Source of the DNA: Hanamia caeni
GTDB taxonomy: Bacteria; Bacteroidota; Bacteroidia; Chitinophagales; Chitinophagaceae
Direction of reading: 5' to 3'
NCBI RefSeq assembly: GCF_003721595.1
Contig: NZ_RJJR01000007.1
Span: forward strand, 173,363 to 237,362
Length of the DNA: 64,000 nucleotides
Position numbers and translations under genes: made by a program. Shown here piece after piece: positions 36,208 to 46,647 of this stretch (position 1 is the first letter of the stretch; each line of letters starts with the position of its first letter). The notes below the pieces were generated by a model. It saw only the letters and a program-made list of their open reading frames with translations, was not told where the DNA came from and did not search any database.

Positions 36208-37821
36208 TTATTTTGCTGATAAAATATCTTTCATTGGTTTCATTAATTGCAATGCCCTCTGAACGGTAGAATCAAACTGGTTGTTTACTTCGTAAAAGCC
36301 TTCCGTACGCCATATCTCCCGCGCGGTCAATACTTTAATTTCGCGTTTGAGCATGGCATTTACCCTGGGATTTTCAACAGATAAATGAATTGAATCGTTT
36401 TGGGCATAATTTTTTAAATCGCGGAGCATTGAATCGCTAACCTGGAATTTTTGTTCAAATTGCCGGGGAGAAGTAAATTGTTTGAACTCCTTTTCATTTT
36501 TCAGGTAATTCTTATAAACAAATTTCGAGAGCGTTCCCTTCATCATGGCATGCATCACTTCTTTGATAAACAGAGAAGTGTCGTAAGGAACAAAAATATC
36601 CGGTGTAATTCCACCTCCTCCATATAAAACTTTCCCTGAAGCAGTCTGGAATTTCTTTTCATCGGTATGCTTAATTGAATCAGCAAAAGTCATTTCTCCT
36701 CCCTTAAAGCGCCTTACCAAATCGCTATCATACACGGCAATTCCATCCTTATACGATTTTTGGATGCTTCTGCCAAGAGGTGTAAAATACCTGGCAACCG
36801 TTAACCTGAGGCCCGATCCGTCGCTTAGCTCAAATTGCTCCTGCACAAGCCCTTTCCCAAACGTGCGCCTGCCAACTATGATGGCGCGCTCCCAGTCTTG
36901 TAAAGCCCCGCTTAATATCTCACTCGCCGAGGCCGTTCCTTCATTCACCAATACAATAACTTTGCCTTTTTCAAATAAACCCTCTTTTTGGCAACGATAA
37001 TCTTTCCTGGGAGAATGTGCACCTTCTGTATAAGTAATTAATTTATTCTCATTCAAAAATTCATCTGCGATATTGGTTGCCTGGGTAAGAATTCCTCCTC
37101 CGTTGTCGCGTAAATCAAGAATCAATCCTTTCATCCCTTTCTTCAATAAGGATTCCATAGAATTCATAAATTCTTTATAGGTTGTCTCTGAAAACTTATT
37201 CAGCCGGATATAACCCACCGTGTCAGCAATCATATAAGCTGCATCCAGGCTATAAAGCGGAACCGGCCCGCGAACAATCTTAAAATTTTTTTCTTCACTA
37301 TTTCGATACACTGTAATATTTACAGGCTGGCCGGCATCGCCATCAATTAACTTTCTTAGTTTTTTAGCTGAAATATCGTTTCCCGCCACTACAGAATCAC
37401 CTACTTTAATTAGCTGATCGCCAATCAGCAATCCCGCAGTTTCAGCCGGTCCTTTGGACAACACGTTTACCACATTAACCGTGTCATTTATAATGTTAAA
37501 TTCTATTCCTATGCCGAAAAACTGCCCTTCCAAATCTTCGTTTACCATTTTCAGCTCCTGCGCCGGCAAATACACAGAATGAGGATCAAGCCTGGAAAGT
37601 ATGGTTTGAATGGCAAGATCTCCCAAAGAATCCATGTTCTCATTATCTACATATTTCCTGTTTATCAAATCAAGCACCTGCGTTACCGGCTTTTCTCTTT
37701 CTATATAAAAAATCCCATTATCAGGCATGTTCCCGTTGATCCTGTAGCCGATAAACATACCTGCAACCACACACAAACTAAGCAACAAGGGAAGCCAAAC
37801 CTGTAATTTTTTATTACGCAT
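36208..37821 (-). CDS. ctpA: Carboxy-terminal processing protease (CtpA-type, S41)
   Basis: 537 residues from the ATG at 37821 (MRNKKLQVWLPLLLSLCVVA), 13 codons inside the longer frame. One N-terminal membrane/signal helix, then a PDZ domain ('GPAETAGLLIGDQLIKVGDS'), and the S41 catalytic domain: 'GLILDLRDNGGGILTQATNI', 'VIVLVNEGTASASEILSGAL' with the nucleophile Ser, and 'VGRRTFGKGLVQEQF' with the catalytic Lys. A ~110-residue C-terminal helical region follows. Periplasmic protease that trims or degrades envelope proteins. Unrelated in composition to the S41 gene at 29520, which looks acquired. Confidence 0.94.
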   Translation of the reverse strand: MRNKKLQVWLPLLLSLCVVAGMFIGYRINGNMPDNGIFYIEREKPVTQVLDLINRKYVDNENMDSLGDLAIQTILSRLDPHSVYLPAQELKMVNEDLEGQFFGIGIEFNIINDTVNVVNVLSKGPAETAGLLIGDQLIKVGDSVVAGNDISAKKLRKLIDGDAGQPVNITVYRNSEEKNFKIVRGPVPLYSLDAAYMIADTVGYIRLNKFSETTYKEFMNSMESLLKKGMKGLILDLRDNGGGILTQATNIADEFLNENKLITYTEGAHSPRKDYRCQKEGLFEKGKVIVLVNEGTASASEILSGALQDWERAIIVGRRTFGKGLVQEQFELSDGSGLRLTVARYFTPLGRSIQKSYKDGIAVYDSDLVRRFKGGEMTFADSIKHTDEKKFQTASGKVLYGGGGITPDIFVPYDTSLFIKEVMHAMMKGTLSKFVYKNYLKNEKEFKQFTSPRQFEQKFQVSDSMLRDLKNYAQNDSIHLSVENPRVNAMLKREIKVLTAREIWRTEGFYEVNNQFDSTVQRALQLMKPMKDILSAK

Positions 37822-37883
37822 ACTTATGATTGTTCTATTTTTATTTTTAAGAAGTTGCAAATTTCCTCAATAAACACGATAAA

Positions 37884-38735
37884 ATGATACCTTCTATAAA
37901 ATTGATTGCTGACAGTGGATCCACAAAAACAGAATGGTGCCTGATAAAAAACAAGGCTAAAACTTTGTTTACTACCCAGGGCCTGAGCCCTTATTTCGTA
38001 AATGAGGCACAGGCTGAACAAATCTTAAGTAATGAAGTGATCCCCATGCTAAAGCGCAATAAAATAGATGAAATATTTTTCTATGGGACAGGTTGTAAAA
38101 ATCCCGCCAACATTCAAATGTTTAAAAAAGTATTTAAAAAAGTGTTTCCGGGGGCCAAAGCTACCGTTGATAACGATTTGTCAGGGGCAGCAAAGGGATT
38201 ATGCGGAGACGAAAAAGGAATCGCCTGTATTTTGGGAACCGGGTCAAACTCCTGTTTTTATAACGGAAAAAAGATCGTCAGGAATAGCCCGGGTCTGGGA
38301 TTTATTTTAGGCGATGAAGGTAGCGGGGCGTATCTCGGCAAAAAGGTGATTCAGCACTATTTATATAGAATTTTTGATAATGAGCTAAGAGAAAAATTTG
38401 ATGCGGCGTTTCAAACTTCAGACAATGAAATACTTGAATCGGTTTATAAAAAGCCGCTTCCTAATCGTTACCTTGCCTCTTTTGTTGCCTTCCTGGTAAA
38501 AAATCGCGGCCATTATATGATTGAAAACATTATCGAAGACGGCCTTAACGATTTTTTCTTCACCCACGTTATCAGCTATAAAGAAAGTCCAAAATTGCCA
38601 ATCCATTTCACGGGGGGCATCGCTTATGGGTTCAGGGAAGTGGTAGAACAGCTTTGTTTAAATTATGATTTGCAACCGGGTAATTTTTTAAGAACGCCGA
38701 TGGAGGGTCTTATTAAATATCATCAAAAAAAATAA
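37884..38735 (+). CDS. BadF/BadG/N-acetylglucosamine-kinase-like ATPase
   Basis: 283 residues of the actin-like ATPase fold. 'KLIADSGSTKTEWCLIKNKA' is the N-terminal phosphate-binding motif; 'DNDLSGAAKGLCGDEKGIAC' and 'ILGTGSNSCFYNGKK' follow, and 'GFILGDEGSGAYLGKKVIQH' is characteristic of N-acetylglucosamine kinase homologues. The C-terminal adenosine motif is 'IHFTGGIAYGFREVVEQLCL'. Likely phosphorylates an amino sugar from cell-wall recycling. Divergent from ctpA, 62 bp apart. Confidence 0.88.
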   Translation: MIPSIKLIADSGSTKTEWCLIKNKAKTLFTTQGLSPYFVNEAQAEQILSNEVIPMLKRNKIDEIFFYGTGCKNPANIQMFKKVFKKVFPGAKATVDNDLSGAAKGLCGDEKGIACILGTGSNSCFYNGKKIVRNSPGLGFILGDEGSGAYLGKKVIQHYLYRIFDNELREKFDAAFQTSDNEILESVYKKPLPNRYLASFVAFLVKNRGHYMIENIIEDGLNDFFFTHVISYKESPKLPIHFTGGIAYGFREVVEQLCLNYDLQPGNFLRTPMEGLIKYHQKK

Positions 38736-38807
38736 AATCATCCCGTAATACATCATTGTTCACTGTTAATATTACGCATTGCGAAAAATGCGGATTTTTA
38801 AATGATT

Positions 38808-38815
38808 TAACTTTG
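38808..38815 (+). promoter_or_regulatory. Putative -7 box (TAACTTTG) for ribBA
   Basis: TAnnTTTG match, 16 nt before the ribBA start codon at 38832. No clear -33 element at 19-21 nt. No FMN riboswitch-like structure is apparent in this short leader. Confidence 0.5.
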
Positions 38816-38831
38816 CTTATAAAAAAAATTT

Positions 38832-40034
38832 ATGCTCGATAAGATAGAAGCAGCTATTGAAGATATTAAAAAAGGCAAGCTGGTGATAGTAGTTGATGAC
38901 GAAGACCGCGAAAATGAGGGCGATTTTGTGACTTCGGCAAAAAATGTAACACCTGAAATAATTAATTTCATGAGCAAACATGGGAGGGGATTGATTTGTT
39001 TGCCCTTGTCAGAAAAAAGATGCGATGAACTGATGCTTGATTTAATGGTCAATAAAAACACTGCGCTGCATGCTACGCCGTTTACCGTCAGTGTGGATTT
39101 ATTGGGCCATGGTAACACCACAGGAATTTCTGCGCATGATCGTGCCAGAACGGTGAGAGCAATAATCGACCCGGATACCAAGCCTGAAGACCTTGCAAGG
39201 CCGGGCCATATTTTTCCTCTTCGCGCTAAAAACGGTGGCGTTCTTAGACGGGCCGGCCATACAGAGGCAACCATTGACCTGGCCAAATTAGCCGGGCATG
39301 AACAAGCAGGCGTATTAGTGGAAATAATGAATGAAGATGGTACGATGGCGCGTTTGCCTCAACTCAGGGAAATTGCAGACAAGCATGATCTCAAATTAAT
39401 TTCTATTAAAGATCTCATCGCCTATCGTCTGGAAAAAGAGACATTGATAAAAGAAGATGTAAGAGTGAAAATGCCCACAAAGTATGGTGAATTTGAACTC
39501 ATTGCTTTTACGCAGTTAAACACCGGCGAAGTACACATGGCGTTAAAGAAAGGTGATTGGGAAAAAGATGAGCCGGTTTTGGTAAGAGTGCATTCCAGTT
39601 GCATGACTGGTGATATCCTCGGCTCGCTCCGGTGCGATTGTGGCGATCAGTTGCACAATGCTATGAAGATGGTTCAAAAAGAAGGCAAAGGATTAGTGCT
39701 TTATATGAACCAGGAAGGGCGCGGCATTGGCTTGCTGAATAAATTAAAAGCGTATAAGCTGCAGGAAGAAGGAATGGATACGGTAGAAGCCAACATTAAA
39801 TTAGGCTTCTCGATGGATGAAAGAGATTATGGCGTTGGCGCACAAATTTTGCGATACCTTAATATTTCAAAATTAAAACTCATAAGTAATAATCCCAAGA
39901 AGAGAGCCGGACTGCTCGGATACGGACTGGAAATTGTAGACACCGTTCCTATTGAAATTTTGCCCAATAAATACAATGAGAAATACCTGCAAACAAAAAG
40001 GGATAAAATGGGGCATACGATTTTGAGTAAATAA
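38832..40034 (+). CDS. ribBA: Bifunctional DHBP synthase / GTP cyclohydrolase II
   Basis: 400 residues with both first steps of riboflavin synthesis. N-terminal 3,4-dihydroxy-2-butanone-4-phosphate synthase (about 1-200): '[14 protein letters not shown]', '[12 protein letters not shown]', '[16 protein letters not shown]'. C-terminal GTP cyclohydrolase II (about 207-400): '[20 protein letters not shown]', whose Cys residues bind zinc, and '[20 protein letters not shown]'. All catalytic residues appear intact, so both halves should be active. Cytoplasmic; monocistronic. Confidence 0.96.
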   Translation: MLDKIEAAIEDIKKGKLVIVVDDEDRENEGDFVTSAKNVTPEIINFMSKHGRGLICLPLSEKRCDELMLDLMVNKNTALHATPFTVSVDLLGHGNTTGISAHDRARTVRAIIDPDTKPEDLARPGHIFPLRAKNGGVLRRAGHTEATIDLAKLAGHEQAGVLVEIMNEDGTMARLPQLREIADKHDLKLISIKDLIAYRLEKETLIKEDVRVKMPTKYGEFELIAFTQLNTGEVHMALKKGDWEKDEPVLVRVHSSCMTGDILGSLRCDCGDQLHNAMKMVQKEGKGLVLYMNQEGRGIGLLNKLKAYKLQEEGMDTVEANIKLGFSMDERDYGVGAQILRYLNISKLKLISNNPKKRAGLLGYGLEIVDTVPIEILPNKYNEKYLQTKRDKMGHTILSK

Positions 40035-40078
40035 TTAGAATAGTTTAGACAGTTGAGAATAGTTTAGCAGGTTTAGCC

Positions 40079-40175
40079 TAAACCATCTAAACCCCTAAAC
40101 CTTCTCAGCTCCCAACTCCCAACTTTCAACTCTCACCCTCTGACTTTCTCACCTCCCACCTTCTCACTCTCTAAC
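40079..40175. repeat. Simple-sequence pyrimidine tract
   Basis: A ~97-bp run built from variants of CTCCCAACT, TTTCAACTCTCACC and CTCACTCTC between ribBA and the E2 gene. Related purine or pyrimidine tracts occur in other intergenic regions here (for example 41638-41683, 47430-47468, 59003-59037). Confidence 0.6.
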
Positions 40176-40185
40176 CAAATTCCCT

Positions 40186-40193
40186 TATTTTTG
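40186..40193 (+). promoter_or_regulatory. Putative -7 box (TATTTTTG) for the E2 gene
   Basis: TAnnTTTG match, 36 nt before the start codon at 40230. Confidence 0.45.
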
Positions 40194-40229
40194 ATTGAAA
40201 TTTATATGCTATCATCTTAAAATATTTTT

Positions 40230-41546
40230 ATGAGCACTATAGACCTGATAATGCCTAAACTGGGAGAAAGCATCATGGAGGCCACGATTTTGAAGTGGCA
40301 TAAAAAGCCAGGTGATAAGGTAGAAACGGATGAGACTGTGCTCGATATTGCCACTGATAAGGTAGATAGCGAAGTGCCTTCAACTACAGATGGAATTATT
40401 ACTGAGGTTTTATATAAGGAAAACGATGTGGTTCCTATCGGAGAGGTGATTGCTAAAATTGAAACCTCCGGAGAGGCGCCTGAACCTGAAGAAAAATATT
40501 CCAATCACCAGGAACATGAAGAGGCTGAAATAATGGAAGAAGTCCCTTATCAGCCTGAAGAAAAGAAATCAGTAAGCAATGCAGGGTCCGGTATGCGGTT
40601 TTATTCTCCTCTGGTCTTAAACATTGCTTCCAGCGAGGGAATTTCGATGAGCGAATTAGAAAATATGGAAGGCACGGGACAGGACGGAAGAGTAAGCAAA
40701 AAAGATATTTTGGCCTACCTGGAAAAAAGAAAAAATGCGCCGCGGCAAAAAGAGGATAAGAGCTTTCAATCTGCACATGTTCACGAAGTGCCGGCTACCA
40801 CTCAGCGGCAGGATTTTAACGCAGCTGTTTATTCCGGAAACGTAGAGATTATTGAAATGGACAGAATGCGGAAGATGATTGCGAAGCACATGATTGACAG
40901 CCAGAATACAAGTGCCCACGTCACAAGTTTTTCGGAATGTGATGTGACTAATCTTGTGTTATGGCGTGAAAGAAATAAAAAGGAATTTGAAAAAAGAGAA
41001 GGAGAAAAGATAACATTCACGCCGCTTTTCATTGAAGCTATTATCAAATGCATTAAGAAATATCCGCTCATCAATAGCAGCGTTGATGGTGACAGAATTA
41101 TTATTAAAAAAGATATCAATATTGGAATGGCAACTGCAATGCCATCCGGAAATTTGATTGTTCCGGTTATTAAAAACGCCGATCAACTCAATTTAACCGG
41201 ACTCACCAAACAAGTGAATAATCTGGCCAATGCTGCGAGAAATAATAAATTAAACCCGGATGATACTGCTAACGGAACATTTACTGTCACCAATGTGGGC
41301 ACATTTGGAAGCATTATGGGCACACCTATAATTAACCAGCCCCAGGTTGCCATACTTGCTGTAGGCGCTATAAAAAAACGCCCGGTGGTTATCGAAACCG
41401 AGCAGGGTGATAGCATCGCCATCCGCCACATGATGTTCATTTCTATGAGTTATGACCACCGCATTATCGATGGCGCTTTAGGCTCTACATTCTTAAATGC
41501 AGTTGCAAAAGAGCTGGAAAATTTTGATGGAAAAAGAGGGTTTTAG
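40230..41546 (+). CDS. 2-oxoacid dehydrogenase E2 (dihydrolipoyl acyltransferase)
   Basis: 438 residues. Lipoyl domain at 1-77 with the lipoyl Lys in ATDKVDSE (K44). A peripheral subunit-binding domain follows at about 125-165 ('FYSPLVLNIASSEGISMSEL', 'GTGQDGRVSKKDILAYLEKR'), then the catalytic acyltransferase domain from ~205, ending with SMSYDHRIIDGALG where the His is catalytic. It would sit in the core of the branched-chain or pyruvate dehydrogenase complex; E1 and E3 genes are not nearby, so the substrate is not decided. Lipoylation would depend on enzymes such as LplA (8418-9398). Confidence 0.93.
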   Translation: MSTIDLIMPKLGESIMEATILKWHKKPGDKVETDETVLDIATDKVDSEVPSTTDGIITEVLYKENDVVPIGEVIAKIETSGEAPEPEEKYSNHQEHEEAEIMEEVPYQPEEKKSVSNAGSGMRFYSPLVLNIASSEGISMSELENMEGTGQDGRVSKKDILAYLEKRKNAPRQKEDKSFQSAHVHEVPATTQRQDFNAAVYSGNVEIIEMDRMRKMIAKHMIDSQNTSAHVTSFSECDVTNLVLWRERNKKEFEKREGEKITFTPLFIEAIIKCIKKYPLINSSVDGDRIIIKKDINIGMATAMPSGNLIVPVIKNADQLNLTGLTKQVNNLANAARNNKLNPDDTANGTFTVTNVGTFGSIMGTPIINQPQVAILAVGAIKKRPVVIETEQGDSIAIRHMMFISMSYDHRIIDGALGSTFLNAVAKELENFDGKRGF

Positions 41547-41637
41547 CGTCCGGCACCAAAAGGCACAGCGGTCGGCACCGGACGTCCCGCCGTTAGGAAA
41601 GTCCAGTGAACAAGCTAAATAGTTGAGATTTAATTTT

Positions 41638-41683
41638 AAGACTCTCAACTTACAACTCCCAACTCTCAACTTACAACTTTTCC
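41638..41683. repeat. Simple-sequence tract (ACTCTCAACTTACAACTCCC type)
   Basis: Three or four degenerate copies of CTCAACTTACAAC between E2 and the ABC-F gene; same style as 40079-40175. Confidence 0.55.
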
Positions 41684-41738
41684 TGTTAATACCTTCTTTA
41701 AAATTCTCTTCAGATAAGGCAGCTTCCTTTTAAAGTCT

Positions 41739-41746
41739 TACTTTTG
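41739..41746 (+). promoter_or_regulatory. Putative -7 box (TACTTTTG) for the ABC-F gene
   Basis: TAnnTTTG match, 20 nt before the start codon. A short CCTCAA/TTGAGG stem lies in the leader. Confidence 0.5.
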
Positions 41747-41763
41747 CGCCTCAAAAAAATTGA

Positions 41764-43392
<1,629 letters not shown>

Positions 43393-43401
43393 ATAAAAAA
43401 A

Positions 43402-43440
43402 ATCAACCGGATTATTTTTTATTTTGACAATCCGGTTGAT
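43402..43440. terminator. Bidirectional terminator between convergent genes
   Basis: A 12-bp perfect stem (ATCAACCGGATT / AATCCGGTTGAT) with a 15-nt loop, A-run on the left side and AT-rich run on the right, between the ABC-F gene and the leftward beta-barrel gene. Confidence 0.75.
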
Positions 43441-43445
43441 AATAA

Positions 43446-44084
43446 TTATTTACCTAAAAGAAATTTGAAGCCTATTCCGAAATTGTTTATGAGGTTTGCA
43501 TTCAAGTTTACGTTGGCAGAAAAATTATTCCCTTTTTGTGGTGAAACACCAGCAGGCAGTTTGCTGTCAACTGTTTTAATGCTGGCATAAGAAATAGTGG
43601 CAAGATTTGGCATGGTTAATTCCAGTTGCAAATTTTTTGTCACTGCATAAGAAAGGCCTGGTATGAAACTTAATTGTATGCCGTTCAAATTGGTATAAAG
43701 ATTTTGACCCACATTAAAAAAATAGGTTCCATAATTTGATCCGTGTTGAAATACGGCATCCATTTCAGCAAAAAAATTGAGCTTTTCTACAAGGGGTTTA
43801 TATTTACGATAAAAAATTCCTGCATTGTACTGGTACAGTTTATAACCATTATTTCCATAATGATTTTTCGATGCAGATAATGAGCCGGTGATTCCAACAA
43901 CGGTATTTAATTTTACAACTTTTCCAAATTGAAGATTTAAATATCCCGAATTGTTATTATCAGTACTTGAATTGTAATAAGAAGCGCTTCCTCCTAATAA
44001 ATACCTCCCTTTTGTAATCTGTGCATTGGTATTAATTATTGCGAAAAATAAAAGAGCAAACGATAGTAGAATTTTTGTTTTCAT
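43446..44084 (-). CDS. Outer-membrane beta-barrel-like protein
   Basis: 212 residues. Signal peptide (MKTKILLSFALLFFAIINTN, cleavage after NAQ). The remainder is rich in Gly, Asn, Tyr and alternating hydrophobic residues: 'GRYLLGGSASYYNSSTDNNN', 'FGKVVKLNTVVGITGSLSAS', 'LEKLNFFAEMDAVFQHGS', 'FIPGLSYAVTKNLQLELTMP', ending 'NFGIGFKFLLGK' with a terminal aromatic/hydrophobic strand typical of outer-membrane proteins. Probably an 8-strand porin-like barrel. Function unknown. Confidence 0.78.
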   Translation of the reverse strand: MKTKILLSFALLFFAIINTNAQITKGRYLLGGSASYYNSSTDNNNSGYLNLQFGKVVKLNTVVGITGSLSASKNHYGNNGYKLYQYNAGIFYRKYKPLVEKLNFFAEMDAVFQHGSNYGTYFFNVGQNLYTNLNGIQLSFIPGLSYAVTKNLQLELTMPNLATISYASIKTVDSKLPAGVSPQKGNNFSANVNLNANLINNFGIGFKFLLGK

Positions 44085-44232
44085 AATTATTGTATTTTTT
44101 AGTTACAAAAGAATAGCACAGAATTAAGAAGCACAAGCAACCACTTTTGTTTAACAAAAAATTATCCTAATCTTATTTTAAATCTTAATACCGGAGCAGC
44201 GTTTATAATACTTTTGGCCAACGATATATAAA

Positions 44233-44275
44233 TAAAGAAAAAATTTTCTTTACACTTTTTTAAACAATATTTTTG
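44233..44275 (+). promoter_or_regulatory. Putative promoter with near-palindrome
   Basis: A near-palindrome TAAAGAAAAA/ATTTTCTTTA (44233-44252, one central mismatch) is followed at 44268-44275 by TATTTTTG (TAnnTTTG), 17 nt before the start codon at 44292. Confidence 0.45.
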
Positions 44276-44291
44276 CGGCTAAATTAAAATC

Positions 44292-44759
44292 ATGGTCATG
44301 AAAAAAGCAGTATTTCTTTCACTTTCTTTTCTCTTTTTTGCAGCGCTCGGTGCTAACGCTCAAACCTACCAAACGTCTCTCGGTGCTAAATTCTACATTG
44401 GAGATGGTTCCGTTGGAGGTCTGAACGTTCGCCATTCTACCGCAGTAAACACTGCTCTTGAGGGTTCGCTTCTGTTCTACAGCGGTGGCGTAGGCATAGA
44501 AGGTTTGTATGAGTACCAGGCCCCGATCAATGGCGCTGAGGGTTTGCAATATTTTGTGGGTGGTGGAGGAATGCTTGGCATCGGTACGGGCAATCATAGT
44601 GGCGCCTCATTTGCATTGCGGCTGACAGGCGGCCTTGATTACAAAATCCCTGATGCCCCTGTTAATGTGAGTTTGGGTCTCGATCCATTTTTCTACCTGG
44701 CCCCTTCTACAGGCTCTACACTGGCACTTGGTATTGGACTTAGGTATGTTTTAAAATAA
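44292..44759 (+). CDS. Small outer-membrane-type protein
   Basis: 155 residues. Signal peptide at 1-24 (MKKAVFLSLSFLFFAALGAN, mature end after AQ). The rest is Gly-rich with beta-strand alternation: 'TYQTSLGAKFYIGDGSVGGL', 'ALEGSLLFYSGGVGIEGLYE', 'GGGMLGIGTGNHSGASFALR', 'GGLDYKIPDAPVNVSLGLDP' and a final strand 'LALGIGLRYVLK' ending in a hydrophobic residue and Lys. Resembles small outer-membrane beta-barrel proteins of Bacteroidota; exact fold not shown. Followed by a terminator. Confidence 0.75.
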   Translation: MVMKKAVFLSLSFLFFAALGANAQTYQTSLGAKFYIGDGSVGGLNVRHSTAVNTALEGSLLFYSGGVGIEGLYEYQAPINGAEGLQYFVGGGGMLGIGTGNHSGASFALRLTGGLDYKIPDAPVNVSLGLDPFFYLAPSTGSTLALGIGLRYVLK

Positions 44760-44785
44760 AAAAATTCACACGTAAAATGTTTACA

Positions 44786-44814
44786 AAAATTCCCGGCCAG
44801 TTTCCGGGAATTTT
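44786..44814 (+). terminator. Terminator between outer-membrane protein and gtrA genes
   Basis: An 11-bp perfect stem, AAAATTCCCGG / CCGGGAATTTT, with a 7-nt loop; the T-run is part of the stem's 3' arm. It lies 27 bp after the stop codon. Confidence 0.75.
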
Positions 44815-44838
44815 AGTATTCACTCACAACGTTTTTTA

Positions 44839-45321
44839 ATGCGGGAAAAAATCATTTCATTCATAGATTTTTTTTATCCTCCTTTTAAAAAGATAATGCC
44901 CGAACAGACATTTCGCTATGCTGTTTGCGGCGGAAGCAATATGTTGCTCGATATTTTTCTTTTCTACATCAGCTTTAATTTTATCCTTCAAAAGCATGAT
45001 CTTAACCTGGGTTTCCTTGTGTTGAAACCTTACAATGCCGCACTTGGCATGGCCTTTTGCATTACTTTTCCCCTTGGATTTTTACTAAACAAATACCTTG
45101 TATTCAGCGGATCATACCTCAGGGGTTATACACAACTCTTCAGGTATGTGCTGATAGTAATTATCAACCTTTTTCTTAATTATGTATTGCTGAATATAAT
45201 GGTTCAGTATTTTCATTTTTATCCTACTATTTCCAAAATATTTGCGACCGTAATCATTGTTACCTTTAGTTTTCTTTCTCAAAAGCATTTTACATTCCGG
45301 GTGAAAAAGCAATCTTATTAA
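44839..45321 (+). CDS. GtrA family membrane protein
   Basis: 160 residues with four predicted membrane helices (about 28-50, 62-84, 96-118, 125-150). 'FRYAVCGGSNMLLDIFLFYI' and 'NYVLLNIMVQYFHFYPTISK' with 'FLSQKHFTFR' near the end are GtrA/DPMS-associated signatures. Members translocate undecaprenyl-linked sugars for cell-surface glycans; no glycosyltransferase partner is adjacent. Follows a terminator, so probably independently expressed. Confidence 0.85.
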   Translation: MREKIISFIDFFYPPFKKIMPEQTFRYAVCGGSNMLLDIFLFYISFNFILQKHDLNLGFLVLKPYNAALGMAFCITFPLGFLLNKYLVFSGSYLRGYTQLFRYVLIVIINLFLNYVLLNIMVQYFHFYPTISKIFATVIIVTFSFLSQKHFTFRVKKQSY

Positions 45322-45647
45322 CAGCGCAACAATATTCCTTAATCTCTTTTGAAAAAGTCAATTCGTTATTGAGAGATTGATTGCCTCATTACAACAAGAT
45401 ACCTGACAGGCCTTATTGTATTGTAATACTACCTGCGGGCAACACTAAACCGCTATCTCCGCACGTTTTACTACAGGATTCCTTGTGTACAACAGCGGCA
45501 TAAGTCCGGGATATCCCGGACTTATGCCGCTGTTGAGTGGGCGATAGTATGGCTTTGGTATGAAGATGCCTTACTTAAGACAGGGAACATTAATGCATAA
45601 ACCGGCAGAGAGAGATGCTTTACCTATCACTATAAAACAGATTACTT
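45322..45647. other. Intergenic region with a very long palindrome
   Basis: 326 bp. Apart from the 46-bp palindrome at 45490-45535 it contains a 7-bp inverted repeat AATCTCT/AGAGATT (about 45341-45379). No gene or classic RNA was recognised. Confidence 0.5.
45490..45535. repeat. Perfect 46-bp palindrome
   Basis: Two 23-nt arms meet with no spacer: the left arm starts CAACAGCGGCATAAGTCCGG (45490-45509) and the right arm is its exact reverse complement. Mismatch begins immediately outside (45489/45536). No T-run follows, so it is not a standard terminator. It lies 112 bp before the orphan gene at 45648. Confidence 0.95.
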
Positions 45648-46361
45648 ATGCCATCACAAATTAATTTACAGATCACCGGGAAGATCGGGAACATTATATT
45701 TTATAAGCGCGGTGATAAATACTATGCGCGTTCTGTCTCCGGCGGTATTAAACAAACCAAAGCCACTAAAAAGCGGGCGACCGAATTTGGTAAAGCATCC
45801 CGTGCAGGCAAAATTTTGCGGCAGCAACTTCTTCCGGTGATCCCGTTTCCGGCAGATAATAAAATGCAAACGAGGCTGGTGTCTGATTTGTTCAGTTGGC
45901 TACGTTCCGGGTTTGACCCTGGGCAACCCTGTGATCCGATACCCGTTTTGAATGACTTTAGCTTTACAGAAGGCAATACGATTGCAGAAAGATGGAGGGT
46001 TCCCCTGGAAGTAACGAAAACCGCTGACGGTATGCTGCAAATAAAAATACCGGCGTTTGTGCCTGCCAAAAACATTGTGGCTCCTGCTGGTACGGTTTTA
46101 GTAAAATGCCATATCGCAACAGGTGGCTGTGATTTGAAGATTGGAAGAGAAACTGGTGGTTTCAGTACTTCTTTAAATTTTAATTATAATCAAGAGCCGG
46201 TTTCTGAGCAAATCATATCCCTACCTACACCTACGCTTTCTCAAACTCTTATTGTAGCCGGTGTGTCACTTGAATATTATTTTAATAAAAACGGGCACTT
46301 GCAAAAATCGATGAACAAGGCTTTTATGCCGGCAGGGATTGTGAAAGCAATGTATTTATAA
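45648..46361 (+). CDS. Orphan protein of unknown function
   Basis: 237 residues, no signal peptide or membrane segment. The N-terminus 'QITGKIGNIIFYKRGDKYYA' and 'TKATKKRATEFGKASRAGKI' resembles a family found in several Bacteroidota, to my recollection without assigned function; I recognise no domain with confidence. The middle is proline-rich and the C-terminal half looks beta-rich ('TAGVSLEYYFNKNGHLQ' region). It is preceded by the long palindrome and followed, after 286 bp, by cas6. It could be unrelated to the CRISPR operon. Confidence 0.65.
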   Translation: MPSQINLQITGKIGNIIFYKRGDKYYARSVSGGIKQTKATKKRATEFGKASRAGKILRQQLLPVIPFPADNKMQTRLVSDLFSWLRSGFDPGQPCDPIPVLNDFSFTEGNTIAERWRVPLEVTKTADGMLQIKIPAFVPAKNIVAPAGTVLVKCHIATGGCDLKIGRETGGFSTSLNFNYNQEPVSEQIISLPTPTLSQTLIVAGVSLEYYFNKNGHLQKSMNKAFMPAGIVKAMYL

Positions 46362-46546
46362 TTCACACTGTCCCCTTCAGAACCTCAATGTAAGCCGCAT
46401 GAAAAATTTTTAAGGTTAGAAGAAAGTTGCTTGCGGCGTGGCCATTTCATCGCGTTGAGAATTTGAATATAATCGGGAAGATATAACCGAAACACAAGGG
46501 AAATAGAAGTTGATAAAATTTTTTTCGAACTCTTGTTCACTCATTA

Positions 46547-46592
46547 CAATTGTTGAGCAAATTAAAATTTATTACATCGAATAGCAATTGTT
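46547..46592. promoter_or_regulatory. Two CAATTGTT direct repeats upstream of cas6
   Basis: CAATTGTT at 46547-46554 and 46585-46592, 38 bp apart, 56 bp before the cas6 start. Possibly an operator for the WYL regulator encoded in the operon; inferred only from position. Confidence 0.35.
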
Positions 46593-46647
46593 CCTTATCT
46601 TGTAATCCATTATTTTCTTGCCTTACTGCTTTTGCCTTACGTAGTTT

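Noticed and set aside
38735..38832. FMN riboswitch ahead of ribBA
   Set aside because: The 97-bp gap is too short and shows no RFN-type sequence.
45490..45535. Palindrome as a rho-independent terminator
   Set aside because: No T-run on either side and zero loop; kept as an unexplained palindrome.
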